A DNA stretch of 62,738 bases from JAEUKQ01 sp964414755 (GTDB lineage: Bacteria > Pseudomonadota > Alphaproteobacteria > JAEUKQ01), in NCBI GenBank assembly GCA_964414755.1, contig CAYPXH010000005.1, positions 1 to 62,738 of the forward strand, given 5' to 3'. Numbering within the stretch: position 1 is the first letter of the stretch; every line of letters begins with the position of its first letter. Position numbers and translations under genes: made by a program. Under the pieces are notes generated by a model. It saw only the letters and a program-made list of their open reading frames with translations, ran no database searches and was not told the origin of the DNA. Positions 53,485-62,717 of the stretch are shown in pieces.

Positions 53485-54828
53485 TTAGCGTTTTTCAATT
53501 GGAATATATGGCCGTTGAGGTTCCCCCATATACCTTTGCCTTGGACGACCAATACGTAACGATGGGTCTTCAACCATTTCTTTCCATTGAGCAACCCAAC
53601 CAACGGTTCTTGCCAGTGCAAATAAAACAGTAAACATTGATGTTGGAAAACCTATAGCTTGAAGAATTATTCCAGAATAAAAATCAACATTTGGAAATAA
53701 TTTGCGTTCAACAAAGTATTCGTCTTGAAGTGCTATACGCTCTAACTCCATTGCAAGTTCAAGTAATGGTTGGTTACGTATTCCAAGTGCGTTCAGCACT
53801 TCATGGCAACTTTCCTTTAATACGGCCGCCCTTGGGTCGTAGTTTTTGTATACCCGATGACCAAAACCCATAAGGCGAAATGAGCTATTTTTGTCCTTCG
53901 CTTTTTTAATAAATTCAGGAATTCGTTTCTTATCACCAATTTCCCGTAACATATTAACAACAGCCTCGTTGGCGCCACCGTGTGCTGGCCCCCACAAACA
54001 AGCTATCCCAGCAGCAATACAGGCGAATGGATTCGCTCCACTTGAACCGGCGAGACGCACAGTCGACGTCGATGCATTCTGTTCATGGTCTGCGTGAAGA
54101 ATAAAGATTCGATCCATTGCTTTTACAACTACCGGATTAAGCTTGTATTCTTCTGCTGGTACAGCAAATGTCATATTAAGAAAGTTTGCTGCATAGCTTA
54201 AATTGTTTTGAGGGTAAACAAAGGGCTGACCTATAGAATATTTATAGGCCATTGCAGCAATCGTAGGCATTTTTGCTATAAGTCTGTGTGAAGCAATCAT
54301 ACGTTGCTGTGGGTCACTAATATCTGTGCTGTCATGATAGAAGGCAGACAATGCACCAACAACACCAATCATGATTGACATTGGATGTGCATCACGACGA
54401 AAACCGCGATAAAAAAACTGTAACTGTTCGTGTACCATAGTATGGTGGGTAATAGTATTGGTAAACGTGCTTAATTCATTTTGACTAGGTAGATGCCCCT
54501 GTAAAAGCAAATAAGCGACTTCAAGAAAGGTACTTTTGCTTGCTAAATCTTGAATTGTATATCCACGGTGTAATAAGACGCCACGCTCGCCATCAATATA
54601 GGTAATTTTTGAATCACAACTTGCTGTCGAAGAATAGCTAGGATCATATGTTAATAGTTGATGTTCTGTATATAACTTCCGAATATCAATTGAACGGTCA
54701 CCCACTGTTGGTGACAAAACCGATAAATCGAATCGTTTTTGTGTTTTGTTATCGATAATAGTGACAGAGTCATTATCAGATTGTATAGTTGGCTTGTTAC
54801 CAAGGTTTATTTTGTTTTCACTAGTCAT
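53485..54828 (-). CDS. gltA: Citrate synthase
   Basis: Condenses oxaloacetate and acetyl-CoA, the entry to the TCA cycle. It has 447 residues, the hexameric type II length. The catalytic segments FILHADHEQNASTSTVRL, GPAHGGANEAV and LMGFGHRVYKNYDPRA are intact. Conserved place near comEC and lexA. It is transcribed towards fabZ, where lpxB would normally be. Confidence 0.97.
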   Translation of the reverse strand: MTSENKINLGNKPTIQSDNDSVTIIDNKTQKRFDLSVLSPTVGDRSIDIRKLYTEHQLLTYDPSYSSTASCDSKITYIDGERGVLLHRGYTIQDLASKSTFLEVAYLLLQGHLPSQNELSTFTNTITHHTMVHEQLQFFYRGFRRDAHPMSIMIGVVGALSAFYHDSTDISDPQQRMIASHRLIAKMPTIAAMAYKYSIGQPFVYPQNNLSYAANFLNMTFAVPAEEYKLNPVVVKAMDRIFILHADHEQNASTSTVRLAGSSGANPFACIAAGIACLWGPAHGGANEAVVNMLREIGDKKRIPEFIKKAKDKNSSFRLMGFGHRVYKNYDPRAAVLKESCHEVLNALGIRNQPLLELAMELERIALQDEYFVERKLFPNVDFYSGIILQAIGFPTSMFTVLFALARTVGWVAQWKEMVEDPSLRIGRPRQRYMGEPQRPYIPIEKR

Positions 54829-54859
54829 TGTATTGCCTGTATAGCATTGATTAGATCAG

Positions 54860-54888
54860 AAAATAGAAGATTTTCTTTCCAGAATCAA
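54860..54888 (-). promoter_or_regulatory. Candidate sigma-70 promoter of gltA
   Basis: On the minus strand TTGATT (54888-54883) and TATTTT (54865-54860) are 17 bp apart, about 32 bp before the gltA start codon. Confidence 0.45.
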
Positions 54889-54973
54889 TAGGAGACAGCG
54901 GTTTTTTGGTGTTATTCTATTTTAAAGTTGAAATGTAAAATTTATACGTACAAAAAACAGTAAAGTAGCCTTA

Positions 54974-57019
54974 ATGTTTATAATCAGCCCAATATTTCTT
55001 GCAATTGGAATAGCCATATATCATTGGCTTTCATTTGAACCTGCCGACTGGGTTTATATTGCCTTGGCTGTGATAGCCGTAATTTTTATCATTTTATTGG
55101 GTAAGGCAGGGAAGAATCAAAAGATTTTTTTGTCGATTAGTTTGATTATAATAGGGTTTTTAGTGGCAAAATTGCAAGTAATATTAATAGATACAACCAT
55201 GCTATCAAAACCCTTAGAGGGAATAAATGTAGTAGGACAAATAACAAAAATTGAATTAACAGATCAAGGAATTAAAAGAATTATTCTGCGTGATGTTCAG
55301 ATTGAACCACCATTTAACAATATTGTATTAGATGGGTTGCAGATTACAGTTCGATCAAAAAAAACAAATATTAACTTATTTGACCGCATCAAATTACGGG
55401 CATCACTTTTTCCACCTGCAACACCAGTATTTCCAGACGGGTATAACTTTTATCGCGGTTTGTGGTTTCAAGGTATTAGTGCAATTGGCTTTTCAAGCAG
55501 TACACCGCAAATAATTGCGCATGCTACACCTGGAATATATGGGGTTTTTGAATATTATCTACAGCGCACTCGTGAACAACTAACCAATAAGATTAATGCA
55601 GTAATGTCTAAGGATCAGGCTGCCATAGCCCGTGCATTTATTCTTGGGGATCAACATGCTGTTCCTGATAAGATTGTTCAAGATATGCGTGATAGTGGTC
55701 TTGCCCATTTATTATCTGTTTCAGGGCTACATTTAAGTTTAATTTGTTTACTAACATTTGCGTTTTCCAGACGATTGCTACTTTTTTATCCGTTGAATAA
55801 AATACCTTTATCACCTAAGAAGGTTGCAGCTATTTTGGCAATTATTGTGGCCTTCATTTATTTGTTTTTGACTAATGCTGCTATTCCAACCCAGCGATCA
55901 TTTATTATGATGGCTTTGCTGATGGTTGGAATTTTAATTGACCGACATGTTTTTGGTTTTACAACCTTAGCTTGGGCAGCAATTGTTATTTTAGTTTTTC
56001 AGCCATTTACCCTTTTAACAGCCAGCTTCCAAATGAGTTTTATTGCAGTAGCAACAATCGTTGCTATCAATGACCGTTATTATCAAAACCAACAACCTTT
56101 ACTAAGGCCGCTGGTACAAAAAACAAGTTATCTTAGTCAAATAACCAATTATATAACACAGCTGATGGTTATAAGTTTTTGGGTTGGTATTGCCATAACA
56201 CCCATAACTTTATATCACTTCCAGCAGACCAGCCTTTATGCTGTTCTCGCCAATATGGCTGCTATTCCTATTACAAGTTTTATTGTGATGCCAGCAGCTT
56301 TAATTGCAGTATGTTTATCCACGATTGGCTTACAAGATATATTTTTTGTCATTATGGGTATTGGGATTGAAGCAATACTATATATTGCACATTGGGTTAG
56401 CCGGTTGCCAGCTTCATCAATCATAATCGATAATGTTAATCTTATATCGGTTTTTCTATCTGTTGCGGCGGTTTTTATCTGGTTAATAGCATATATTCCG
56501 TATCGTCGGTTATTAAGCGTACTTACTTTGGTTGTAGTTTTGTGTATTAGTTGGTTTTTCCCAAGGAAAACACCAGATATACTCGTGGCAGTACAAGAAA
56601 AACAGGTAGCTATAAGTAACGATAATAAAGGATATTATATCATTGTTGGGCAAAAAGATTCCTTTCTTATTGAAATTTTGAGTAAACGACTTAAGGAAAC
56701 CAGGATTATCCCATTATCTTTCCTAAACAAAAACCCAGCCTTTGCTTGTGATTGGTATCATTGCTCATATGAGTTAAATAATAAAAGAATAGCAATTATT
56801 TACCGATCAGCAGAAATTGATTGGTTTTGTGATCAGGTAGAAGTTATTATCGATCTAACAGCAAAGCTGCAAACAATGTGTCCAAACACCAATGTGGTAT
56901 TAATTAATCAATCAAAGGAGCAACCATTTTACTGGGGGTGGGATGATGGTGATAGGTTCTATTTTTTATCAACGCAAGATATTATTGGCCAAAGGCCGTG
57001 GTCATTGAACACAAAATAG
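54974..57019 (+). CDS. comEC: ComEC/Rec2 family DNA-uptake or membrane channel protein
   Basis: Polytopic inner-membrane protein of 681 residues. It has an N-terminal DUF4131-type region (about 1-180) with helices at the start, then the Competence domain (about 200-500) with DSGLAHLLSVSGLHLSLICLL and AAIPTQRSFIMMALL. The C-terminus (about 510-681) is a divergent soluble tail with no metal-binding HxHxDH, so the beta-lactamase-like nuclease domain of full ComEC is absent, as often in alphaproteobacteria. Pilus and other competence genes are not seen here, so DNA uptake is not shown. Usual place between gltA and lexA. Confidence 0.87.
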   Translation: MFIISPIFLAIGIAIYHWLSFEPADWVYIALAVIAVIFIILLGKAGKNQKIFLSISLIIIGFLVAKLQVILIDTTMLSKPLEGINVVGQITKIELTDQGIKRIILRDVQIEPPFNNIVLDGLQITVRSKKTNINLFDRIKLRASLFPPATPVFPDGYNFYRGLWFQGISAIGFSSSTPQIIAHATPGIYGVFEYYLQRTREQLTNKINAVMSKDQAAIARAFILGDQHAVPDKIVQDMRDSGLAHLLSVSGLHLSLICLLTFAFSRRLLLFYPLNKIPLSPKKVAAILAIIVAFIYLFLTNAAIPTQRSFIMMALLMVGILIDRHVFGFTTLAWAAIVILVFQPFTLLTASFQMSFIAVATIVAINDRYYQNQQPLLRPLVQKTSYLSQITNYITQLMVISFWVGIAITPITLYHFQQTSLYAVLANMAAIPITSFIVMPAALIAVCLSTIGLQDIFFVIMGIGIEAILYIAHWVSRLPASSIIIDNVNLISVFLSVAAVFIWLIAYIPYRRLLSVLTLVVVLCISWFFPRKTPDILVAVQEKQVAISNDNKGYYIIVGQKDSFLIEILSKRLKETRIIPLSFLNKNPAFACDWYHCSYELNNKRIAIIYRSAEIDWFCDQVEVIIDLTAKLQTMCPNTNVVLINQSKEQPFYWGWDDGDRFYFLSTQDIIGQRPWSLNTK

Positions 57020-57025
57020 GTATTT

Positions 57026-57715
57026 TTAATATTTGCGAATAATTGTGCGCAGACGACCCTGTATTTTAACTTGTTCTGGTCTATATATCTGCGTTTGATA
57101 GTGCCGATTAGCAGGTTCCAGTGTTATTTTTTTATTTTTGTAGTAGTACTTTTTAAGTGTCGCTTCGTGATTGTTCACCAGAGCAACAACAATATTACCG
57201 CTTTCCGCCGTATCTGTTTTTTCAATAAGTGCTATGTCTCCATCAAATATACCGGCTTCTTCCATCGAGTCTCCGCTTACCTCTAAGGCATAGAAATTTT
57301 TATTTTTGATACCCGTGGATAAAAAATTTGGGGGAATAGAGATTGTCTGGCGTGAATCGTTAACTGCTAAAATTGGCGCACCTGCTGCAATGCGGCCATA
57401 TAAAGGTACCTCTAAAAACTTACTGTGTAACGGAGCCGGTTGATGCGAAAAGCGGTCTGAAGAAACTTCTTGTTTATATTCAGAGGTTAGTGGAATCATG
57501 TAATCGGGCATCCTGGCAATTTCCAGTGCACGTGCCCTCTGCCTTAACTGTTTAATAAAACCGCGTTCAGCTAAGCCATTGATTAATCTAAAAATACCTG
57601 ATTTTGAACGCAACTGAACCGCTTCTTTCATTTCTTCAAAACTTGGTGATATATTGTTTTTTTGGATATAATTGTAAATAAATTGTAATAGTTCTAACTG
57701 TTTGCGTGTTAGCAT
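57026..57715 (-). CDS. lexA: LexA repressor
   Basis: SOS-response repressor that cleaves itself when stimulated by RecA. It has 229 residues. An N-terminal winged helix (about 1-65) has KQLELLQFIYNYIQKNNISPSFEEM. The cleavage site is Ala111-Gly112 in GRIAAGAPI, with catalytic Ser150 (SGDSM) and Lys188 (EATLKKY) both intact. The start has a GGGGGA ribosome-binding site. A LexA-box-like sequence lies 12 bp before the start, implying self-control. The gene is convergent with comEC (6-bp gap). Confidence 0.96.
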   Translation of the reverse strand: MLTRKQLELLQFIYNYIQKNNISPSFEEMKEAVQLRSKSGIFRLINGLAERGFIKQLRQRARALEIARMPDYMIPLTSEYKQEVSSDRFSHQPAPLHSKFLEVPLYGRIAAGAPILAVNDSRQTISIPPNFLSTGIKNKNFYALEVSGDSMEEAGIFDGDIALIEKTDTAESGNIVVALVNNHEATLKKYYYKNKKITLEPANRHYQTQIYRPEQVKIQGRLRTIIRKY

Positions 57716-57726
57716 AAATCCCCCAA

Positions 57727-57741
57727 GAACATAAAAGAAAC
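57727..57741 (-). promoter_or_regulatory. LexA box (SOS box) before lexA
   Basis: On the lexA strand the sequence is GTTT-N7-GTTC, one base from the alphaproteobacterial consensus GTTC-N7-GTTC. It lies just upstream of the ribosome-binding site. Confidence 0.6.
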
Positions 57742-57829
57742 AAAATAAGTTTTATGATTATTTGCTTGGTACGTCAAGCAAAATATGCCAATGATCTTTT
57801 TGTCATTATTTCATTACAATGTGGTTGTT

Positions 57830-58738
57830 ATGTATAAACGAATCAAAGGCAAATCCCATTTTTATACATTCTTATACACTGGTTTAATGGGAATATTATT
57901 GTCGGTAGCAGCTTGTTCACCGTCTCATAATATGATTAAGCCAACATCTTCCGATAAAGCCGATGGTGATTTAACAAGCTTGGAACAATCAACGGATCAT
58001 AGATATTTTCAGCAAAATATTACCATTCCTTACAAACCCGTCCCGTTAGGTTTTATAGTTATTATTATCGATGATATGGGTGTTAACCAAAAACTAACAG
58101 AAAAGACCATAGAATTACCGGTACAGCTGACACTTTCGTACCTTCCATATGCGATAAATCTTGAAAAACAACTGTCTATGGCACGTTTAGCAGGGCATGA
58201 GATTATGTTACATCTACCCATGGAACCCTATGATAAAAACACCCCTCTATATAAGGAAACACCTGATATGTTAATGGTAGGGATGAATCAGCAAGAGATT
58301 CAAAATATATTGACAAATGCTTTGCAAAAAATTCCTCAGGCAGTTGCTATTAATAATCATATGGGAAGCAGGTTTACTGAATGGGAAGAGGGCATGGCCT
58401 ATCTTCTACAGATGATCAATAACAATAACATGTTTTTTGTCGATTCAAGAACAACTGCAAACTCAGCCGCATCAAGAATAGCAAAAGCTAATAATTGGTT
58501 ATTAATTGAACGGGATGTTTTTATTGATCATGATGCGGATCAAGTAACAATTAATCGTCAACTTGCGCGTGTTGAACAAATTGCTAGAAAAAGGGGCTAC
58601 GTGATAGCTATAGGCCACCCAACGCAGTTAACATTACGGTCTTTAGAGAGTTGGATAACAACCTTAAAGCAAAAAAATTTGCAAATTATCCCACTATCAC
58701 AGCTGTTAATTTTGCTTCAATTGCAAAACAGAAAATAG
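57830..58738 (+). CDS. Divergent polysaccharide deacetylase family protein (lipoprotein-like)
   Basis: A 302-residue protein from the ATG at 57830; a longer frame from 57785 exists but would bury the signal. The N-terminus is basic, then hydrophobic, then SVAACSP, a lipobox-like site (Cys at about residue 29), so it is probably a lipoprotein. The catalytic-fold part begins PLGFIVIIIDDMGVNQ and continues with LPYAINLEKQLSMARLAGHEIMLHLPMEP, AINNHMGSRFTEW and VIAIGHPTQLTLRSLESW, characteristic of the DUF610/YibQ group. The substrate may be a glycan, but this is unproven. It lies where a trp/moa block is usual in relatives and ends 1 bp from the convergent dps gene. Confidence 0.85.
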   Translation: MYKRIKGKSHFYTFLYTGLMGILLSVAACSPSHNMIKPTSSDKADGDLTSLEQSTDHRYFQQNITIPYKPVPLGFIVIIIDDMGVNQKLTEKTIELPVQLTLSYLPYAINLEKQLSMARLAGHEIMLHLPMEPYDKNTPLYKETPDMLMVGMNQQEIQNILTNALQKIPQAVAINNHMGSRFTEWEEGMAYLLQMINNNNMFFVDSRTTANSAASRIAKANNWLLIERDVFIDHDADQVTINRQLARVEQIARKRGYVIAIGHPTQLTLRSLESWITTLKQKNLQIIPLSQLLILLQLQNRK

Positions 58739-58739
58739 T

Positions 58740-59213
58740 TTATTTTACTAAATGGCTGTCCAGCATCCAAATATTTTTTTCATGAACATTTAGGCGTTCA
58801 ATTAATAAATCTGCCGATGCTTCGTCGCCTGCTTTCTGAGCTAACGGAATTATTTTTTTAATTGTACCTACTAGTATTTTATTACCAGCACTTAATATTT
58901 CTAACATCTGCAAGGCTTTAGGTGTTGTTAGTTCTTCCTTAATTTGTGACAGTGTTTGATAAGCAGCAAAGCTACCAGGAGTTAAAGAGCCCAGTGACCT
59001 AATACGTTCTGCAATAACATCAATCGCCAACGCATATTCTTTGTATTGTGTTTCAAATAGCAGATGTAAATTATAAAACATTGGACCGGTAACATTCCAA
59101 TGAAAATTCTGGGTTTTTAGGTACAAAACATACGTTTCTGCTAACAATTTGCTTAAACCATCAGTTATTTTTGCTGATTTGCCGATTGTTTGTTTATTCA
59201 TTTGCACATCCAT
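58740..59213 (-). CDS. dps: Dps family ferritin-like DNA-protection protein
   Basis: Forms a 12-mer that stores iron and detoxifies peroxide, often binding DNA. It has 157 residues from 59213 (an internal Met5 start is possible). The ferroxidase ligands are all visible: His38 (NFHWNVTG), His50, Asp65 and Glu69 (AIDVIAER). The N-terminus has three lysines within 15 residues, a modest DNA-binding tail. It stands alone upstream of ppiD's stop, with a separate start region. OxyR or Fur control cannot be shown. Confidence 0.93.
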   Translation of the reverse strand: MDVQMNKQTIGKSAKITDGLSKLLAETYVLYLKTQNFHWNVTGPMFYNLHLLFETQYKEYALAIDVIAERIRSLGSLTPGSFAAYQTLSQIKEELTTPKALQMLEILSAGNKILVGTIKKIIPLAQKAGDEASADLLIERLNVHEKNIWMLDSHLVK

Positions 59214-59308
59214 TGCTCAAATTAGACTTATATAATTGAAATAGGCTTTTTAGAAAGAATAACAATAGCTTACCCAAATGTTGTGAATCTGTATAATGAT
59301 GGATAAAC

Positions 59309-61210
59309 CTATTGAAGGATTCTATCAATCACCTCTTGGTTAATCTTAATGGGATAACGTTTTTTTAGATGGTCAACAAATTGTACCCCTAGGTCATTTG
59401 TAAACTCGATCGCAAGCTCAGCAGATATATTCTTATAATCTGTGGTATTAATATCAATATCAGGTTTTATAACATTCGTTAATTTGGCGACCACCACACC
59501 ATCATTTGTTGGATGATAAATTATATCACCAATCTGAGCTATAGAAAAAATGCGGCTATTTAAACCTTGATCAATATTTGATTCTTGGTCTATGCCACCT
59601 CGTGCAAGGGCTGGCGAGCTTATAACTGCTGCATCAAATTTCGCGGCGAGTGCTGCAAAATCACGACCAACATTATCTTTTAACAAATTTTCAGCAGTTG
59701 TCATGGCTGCTTCTATTTGCTGTTGTTTTTGCCAGTCTTTAATTAATTGGTCTTTAATCTCATCCAGGCTTTTAGGAGTAGCAGGAAATAATTGCGTAAC
59801 GTTAAAAGACACATAATCACCGGATGGAAGTGAGGTCATAGGAACATTTTGACCAACTTCAAGTCGTAGGATGCGTCTTAATAAATTTTCGGGTACGGCA
59901 GAGGTAACCGCTTGTGCAATTTTTAAAGGAAATTCACGGTCTAACGCAATGTTTTCTAGTGCAACCAAGGTTATACCAGCCGATTTGGCGGCGTCGGCAA
60001 AATTTTCGCCTGCAGCTATTGAATCTTCAAAAATTAAATACCGTCTATTTGCAGTAATCTCGGCCTCGTTCCTGGCAAGAATAGATTTTAATTTGGGTAA
60101 TGCTTCATCATAACTTGTGGCTTTTTCTGCTTCAATATCAACAAGTCGTATAATATGCCAAGAACTAACAACACCTTGAGTTGGCATAGATACTTCACCT
60201 GGAGAAAGTGCAAAAGCGGTTTCAAGCATATTTTGAGAAATTCCAAGTGGTGCAAAAGTTCTTTCAAGTTTATCTACCATAATCGGTGCCTTACCGGTTA
60301 AAGCCAATGCTAAATCTGCAAAAGATTGGCCACTTTGTAATTTTTTATAAGCCTCTTCTGCCAGTTCTTTGGTAGGTAATAAAATATGTTCGATCCGGCG
60401 TCGTTCGGGTTTATAAAACAAAGCTTGATTATTTGCGTATTCGTTACGTAAATTTTCTTCGGAAAAATTAATGGTTTTAACATATTCATCGGTTAGTTCT
60501 GTTAACGATATGTAGGCAATTGTAATATTGCGTTTTTCAGGACTTAAATAATTTTGTTTGGTTTGTTCATAAAATTTTTCTACATCATCTGCTGTAGGTA
60601 TACCTGGTTCTGGCATTTTGTTTAAGCTAATCAGAAATGTTTCCGCTGTACGTTTCTCGTTACGATACGCATAAATTTTGCTGACAATTATATCTGGAAT
60701 TTTTATGTTTGAAGCACTGCTTAAAATAATTTCTGAATTATTTACGGAACGAATATATCTAAAAACTTCTTCTTGGGCTAAGTTTCTTGAAGTTAAAAAA
60801 TCTTGATAGGCATTGCGGTTAAAATTACCTGCCTGATCAGCAAAACTTGAAAAAATAATTTGTGAAACCAATGTATCTGGTGTGGATACTTTCATATCAG
60901 AAGCAAAGGAGTTGATAAGACTTTCTTCGATAAGTGTATTTAGCAATCGTTCATCAAAACGCTCTGATCTGATATTTTGATAGGTAAGGTTATCACCTGT
61001 TTGTTGCCTATAATCTTCCATCAGTCTACGTATTTTTTGATCAAACTCGGTTGCTGTGATTTCATTGTCTCCAACCTCGGCTACTGGCGGTATATCATCA
61101 AACCCACGAATAATATCACCAATACCCCAAAGAGCAAAAGATCCAACCAACAAGAAAAGTAAAATTTTCGTTACTAATGATGAAGCGTTGTTACGAATAG
61201 CTGTCAGCAT
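59309..61210 (-). CDS. ppiD: Peptidyl-prolyl isomerase PpiD/SurA-type periplasmic chaperone
   Basis: Inner-membrane-anchored folding factor near the Sec exit. It has 633 residues. One N-terminal helix (about 13-33, KILLFLLVGSFALWGIGDII) is followed by a SurA_N-type domain (about 40-170). A parvulin-type PPIase domain lies in the middle (RRIEHILLPTKELAEEAYKKLQSGQSFADLA), then a long C-terminal region. The arrangement next to divergent tpiA is typical. In relatives the trpE gene follows; here dps does. Confidence 0.93.
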   Translation of the reverse strand: MLTAIRNNASSLVTKILLFLLVGSFALWGIGDIIRGFDDIPPVAEVGDNEITATEFDQKIRRLMEDYRQQTGDNLTYQNIRSERFDERLLNTLIEESLINSFASDMKVSTPDTLVSQIIFSSFADQAGNFNRNAYQDFLTSRNLAQEEVFRYIRSVNNSEIILSSASNIKIPDIIVSKIYAYRNEKRTAETFLISLNKMPEPGIPTADDVEKFYEQTKQNYLSPEKRNITIAYISLTELTDEYVKTINFSEENLRNEYANNQALFYKPERRRIEHILLPTKELAEEAYKKLQSGQSFADLALALTGKAPIMVDKLERTFAPLGISQNMLETAFALSPGEVSMPTQGVVSSWHIIRLVDIEAEKATSYDEALPKLKSILARNEAEITANRRYLIFEDSIAAGENFADAAKSAGITLVALENIALDREFPLKIAQAVTSAVPENLLRRILRLEVGQNVPMTSLPSGDYVSFNVTQLFPATPKSLDEIKDQLIKDWQKQQQIEAAMTTAENLLKDNVGRDFAALAAKFDAAVISSPALARGGIDQESNIDQGLNSRIFSIAQIGDIIYHPTNDGVVVAKLTNVIKPDIDINTTDYKNISAELAIEFTNDLGVQFVDHLKKRYPIKINQEVIDRILQ

Positions 61211-61391
61211 GTTTTTGTGTCCAAATTTCTAATTGAAAGACTAATAAGCAATAATCAAAACACTGCAAAGTTTTTCAGTGTTAGCCGTTTTTTATAATTA
61301 ATTCAATAATTATGATTATTTTTATTATGGATATTTTATGATATTTCGTGGTAAGCGTACGCAAGTAAGTTGTTCTAATATAGGGAAAATA

Positions 61392-62168
61392 ATGCAATTG
61401 GTGCGAAAATTAATAGTTGGCAACTGGAAAATGAACGGCACTTTGCCAGAAGCACGAAGTTTGATTCAGCAGATCACTGCTGATAAGCCGTGGCCAAAAA
61501 ATATTCATAACCCGCCGCTTATTGTCTTATGTCCATCACATCCTATGATACATCCAGTTACAATTATGTTGGATGGATATGATTGGCTAACTATCGGTGC
61601 ACAAGACTGCTACACTCAAGAAATTGGAGCATTTACCGGCGATGTATCTGCCATGATACTGCAATCTTTAGGTGTTAAATATTGTATTGTTGGTCATTCA
61701 GAAAGACGGCGGTTGCACAATGAAACCAATCAAACAATTGCACAAAAAATTATCTGCTGTCAAAAACACCAGATAACGCCAATTCTTTGTATTGGCGAAA
61801 CTATTGATGAAAGAAACAAAGGCTTAACCTCTGCTGTTTTACAACAACAGCTTCAGGAAAGCTTGGATTTTGAAGTTGCTAAGGTGCTGTCAAGTTTGGT
61901 TGTTGCTTATGAACCCGTCTGGGCAATTGGCACAGGAAAAATACCAAGCAAACAGGAAATTATATTTGCGCATCAGCATATACGAAAATTCCTAATGCAA
62001 CATCATCTTTATCGACTACTAACACCAATAATACTTTATGGTGGATCGGTAAAACCGGACAATGCAGCCGAGATCGTCCATAGTGACGGTGTAGATGGTT
62101 TGTTGGTTGGTGGGGCAAGCTTAAAGGCATCAGACTTTAGGAATATTATCGCTGCTTGTATTCAATAA
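61392..62168 (+). CDS. tpiA: Triosephosphate isomerase
   Basis: Interconverts glyceraldehyde-3-phosphate and dihydroxyacetone phosphate. The ATG at 61392 follows AGGGAAAA and gives 258 residues; a longer frame from 61338 is unlikely. Catalytic residues are all present: Asn11 and Lys13 (VGNWKMNG), His102 (VGHSERR) and Glu174 (AYEPVWAIGTGK). ILYGGSVKPDNA is the phosphate-binding loop. Upstream of secG. Confidence 0.97.
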   Translation: MQLVRKLIVGNWKMNGTLPEARSLIQQITADKPWPKNIHNPPLIVLCPSHPMIHPVTIMLDGYDWLTIGAQDCYTQEIGAFTGDVSAMILQSLGVKYCIVGHSERRRLHNETNQTIAQKIICCQKHQITPILCIGETIDERNKGLTSAVLQQQLQESLDFEVAKVLSSLVVAYEPVWAIGTGKIPSKQEIIFAHQHIRKFLMQHHLYRLLTPIILYGGSVKPDNAAEIVHSDGVDGLLVGGASLKASDFRNIIAACIQ

Positions 62169-62319
62169 TGTATATGTCGATATTTTTCTTAAATATATTG
62201 AAAATAAGCCATAAAATAATGTTTTAAAAATTCATAAACTGGTGCTTGCAGGAAAGTAATTTATCCTATAAAACAACTGTTAAGTTTTATCGATCAATTT
62301 TATATTCAAGGTACTTTTT

Positions 62320-62661
62320 ATGACTACAATTATTCTTGTAATACATACTATTATTGCCGTTTTACTGGTTGGAATTGTTTTGTTGCAGAAAAGTGAAGGG
62401 GGTGGTTTGGGGCTAGGGGGAGGAAGTGTGTCGGGATTTCTTTCTGCGCGTGGATCGGCAAATTTTTTGACAAGAACCACTGCATGGTTGGCAACGTTGT
62501 TTTTTATTACTAGCCTGACTTTGGTAGTTTTATCTGCAAACAATAAGCGATTGGACATAGTTCCACCCACGCCATCAAGCTTCATTCCTCCAGTAAATAG
62601 TACAGTGCCAGCAGCGCCGGTTCCTTCTGTGCCAGAACCAAGTGTCCCAGTTGGACAATAA
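62320..62661 (+). CDS. secG: Preprotein translocase subunit SecG
   Basis: Small two-helix subunit that assists SecYEG. It has 113 residues. Helix 1 (about 3-20) is followed by the hallmark EGGGLGLGGGSVSGFLSARGSANFLTRTTAWLATLFF. The C-terminal tail is Pro/Val-rich. It sits between tpiA and pyrG, as in relatives. Confidence 0.97.
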   Translation: MTTIILVIHTIIAVLLVGIVLLQKSEGGGLGLGGGSVSGFLSARGSANFLTRTTAWLATLFFITSLTLVVLSANNKRLDIVPPTPSSFIPPVNSTVPAAPVPSVPEPSVPVGQ

Positions 62662-62717
62662 ATTACTTTAGTTTTTTTATAGGCTGTTTTTATAGATCAA
62701 GATAACTTGGGTTATTC

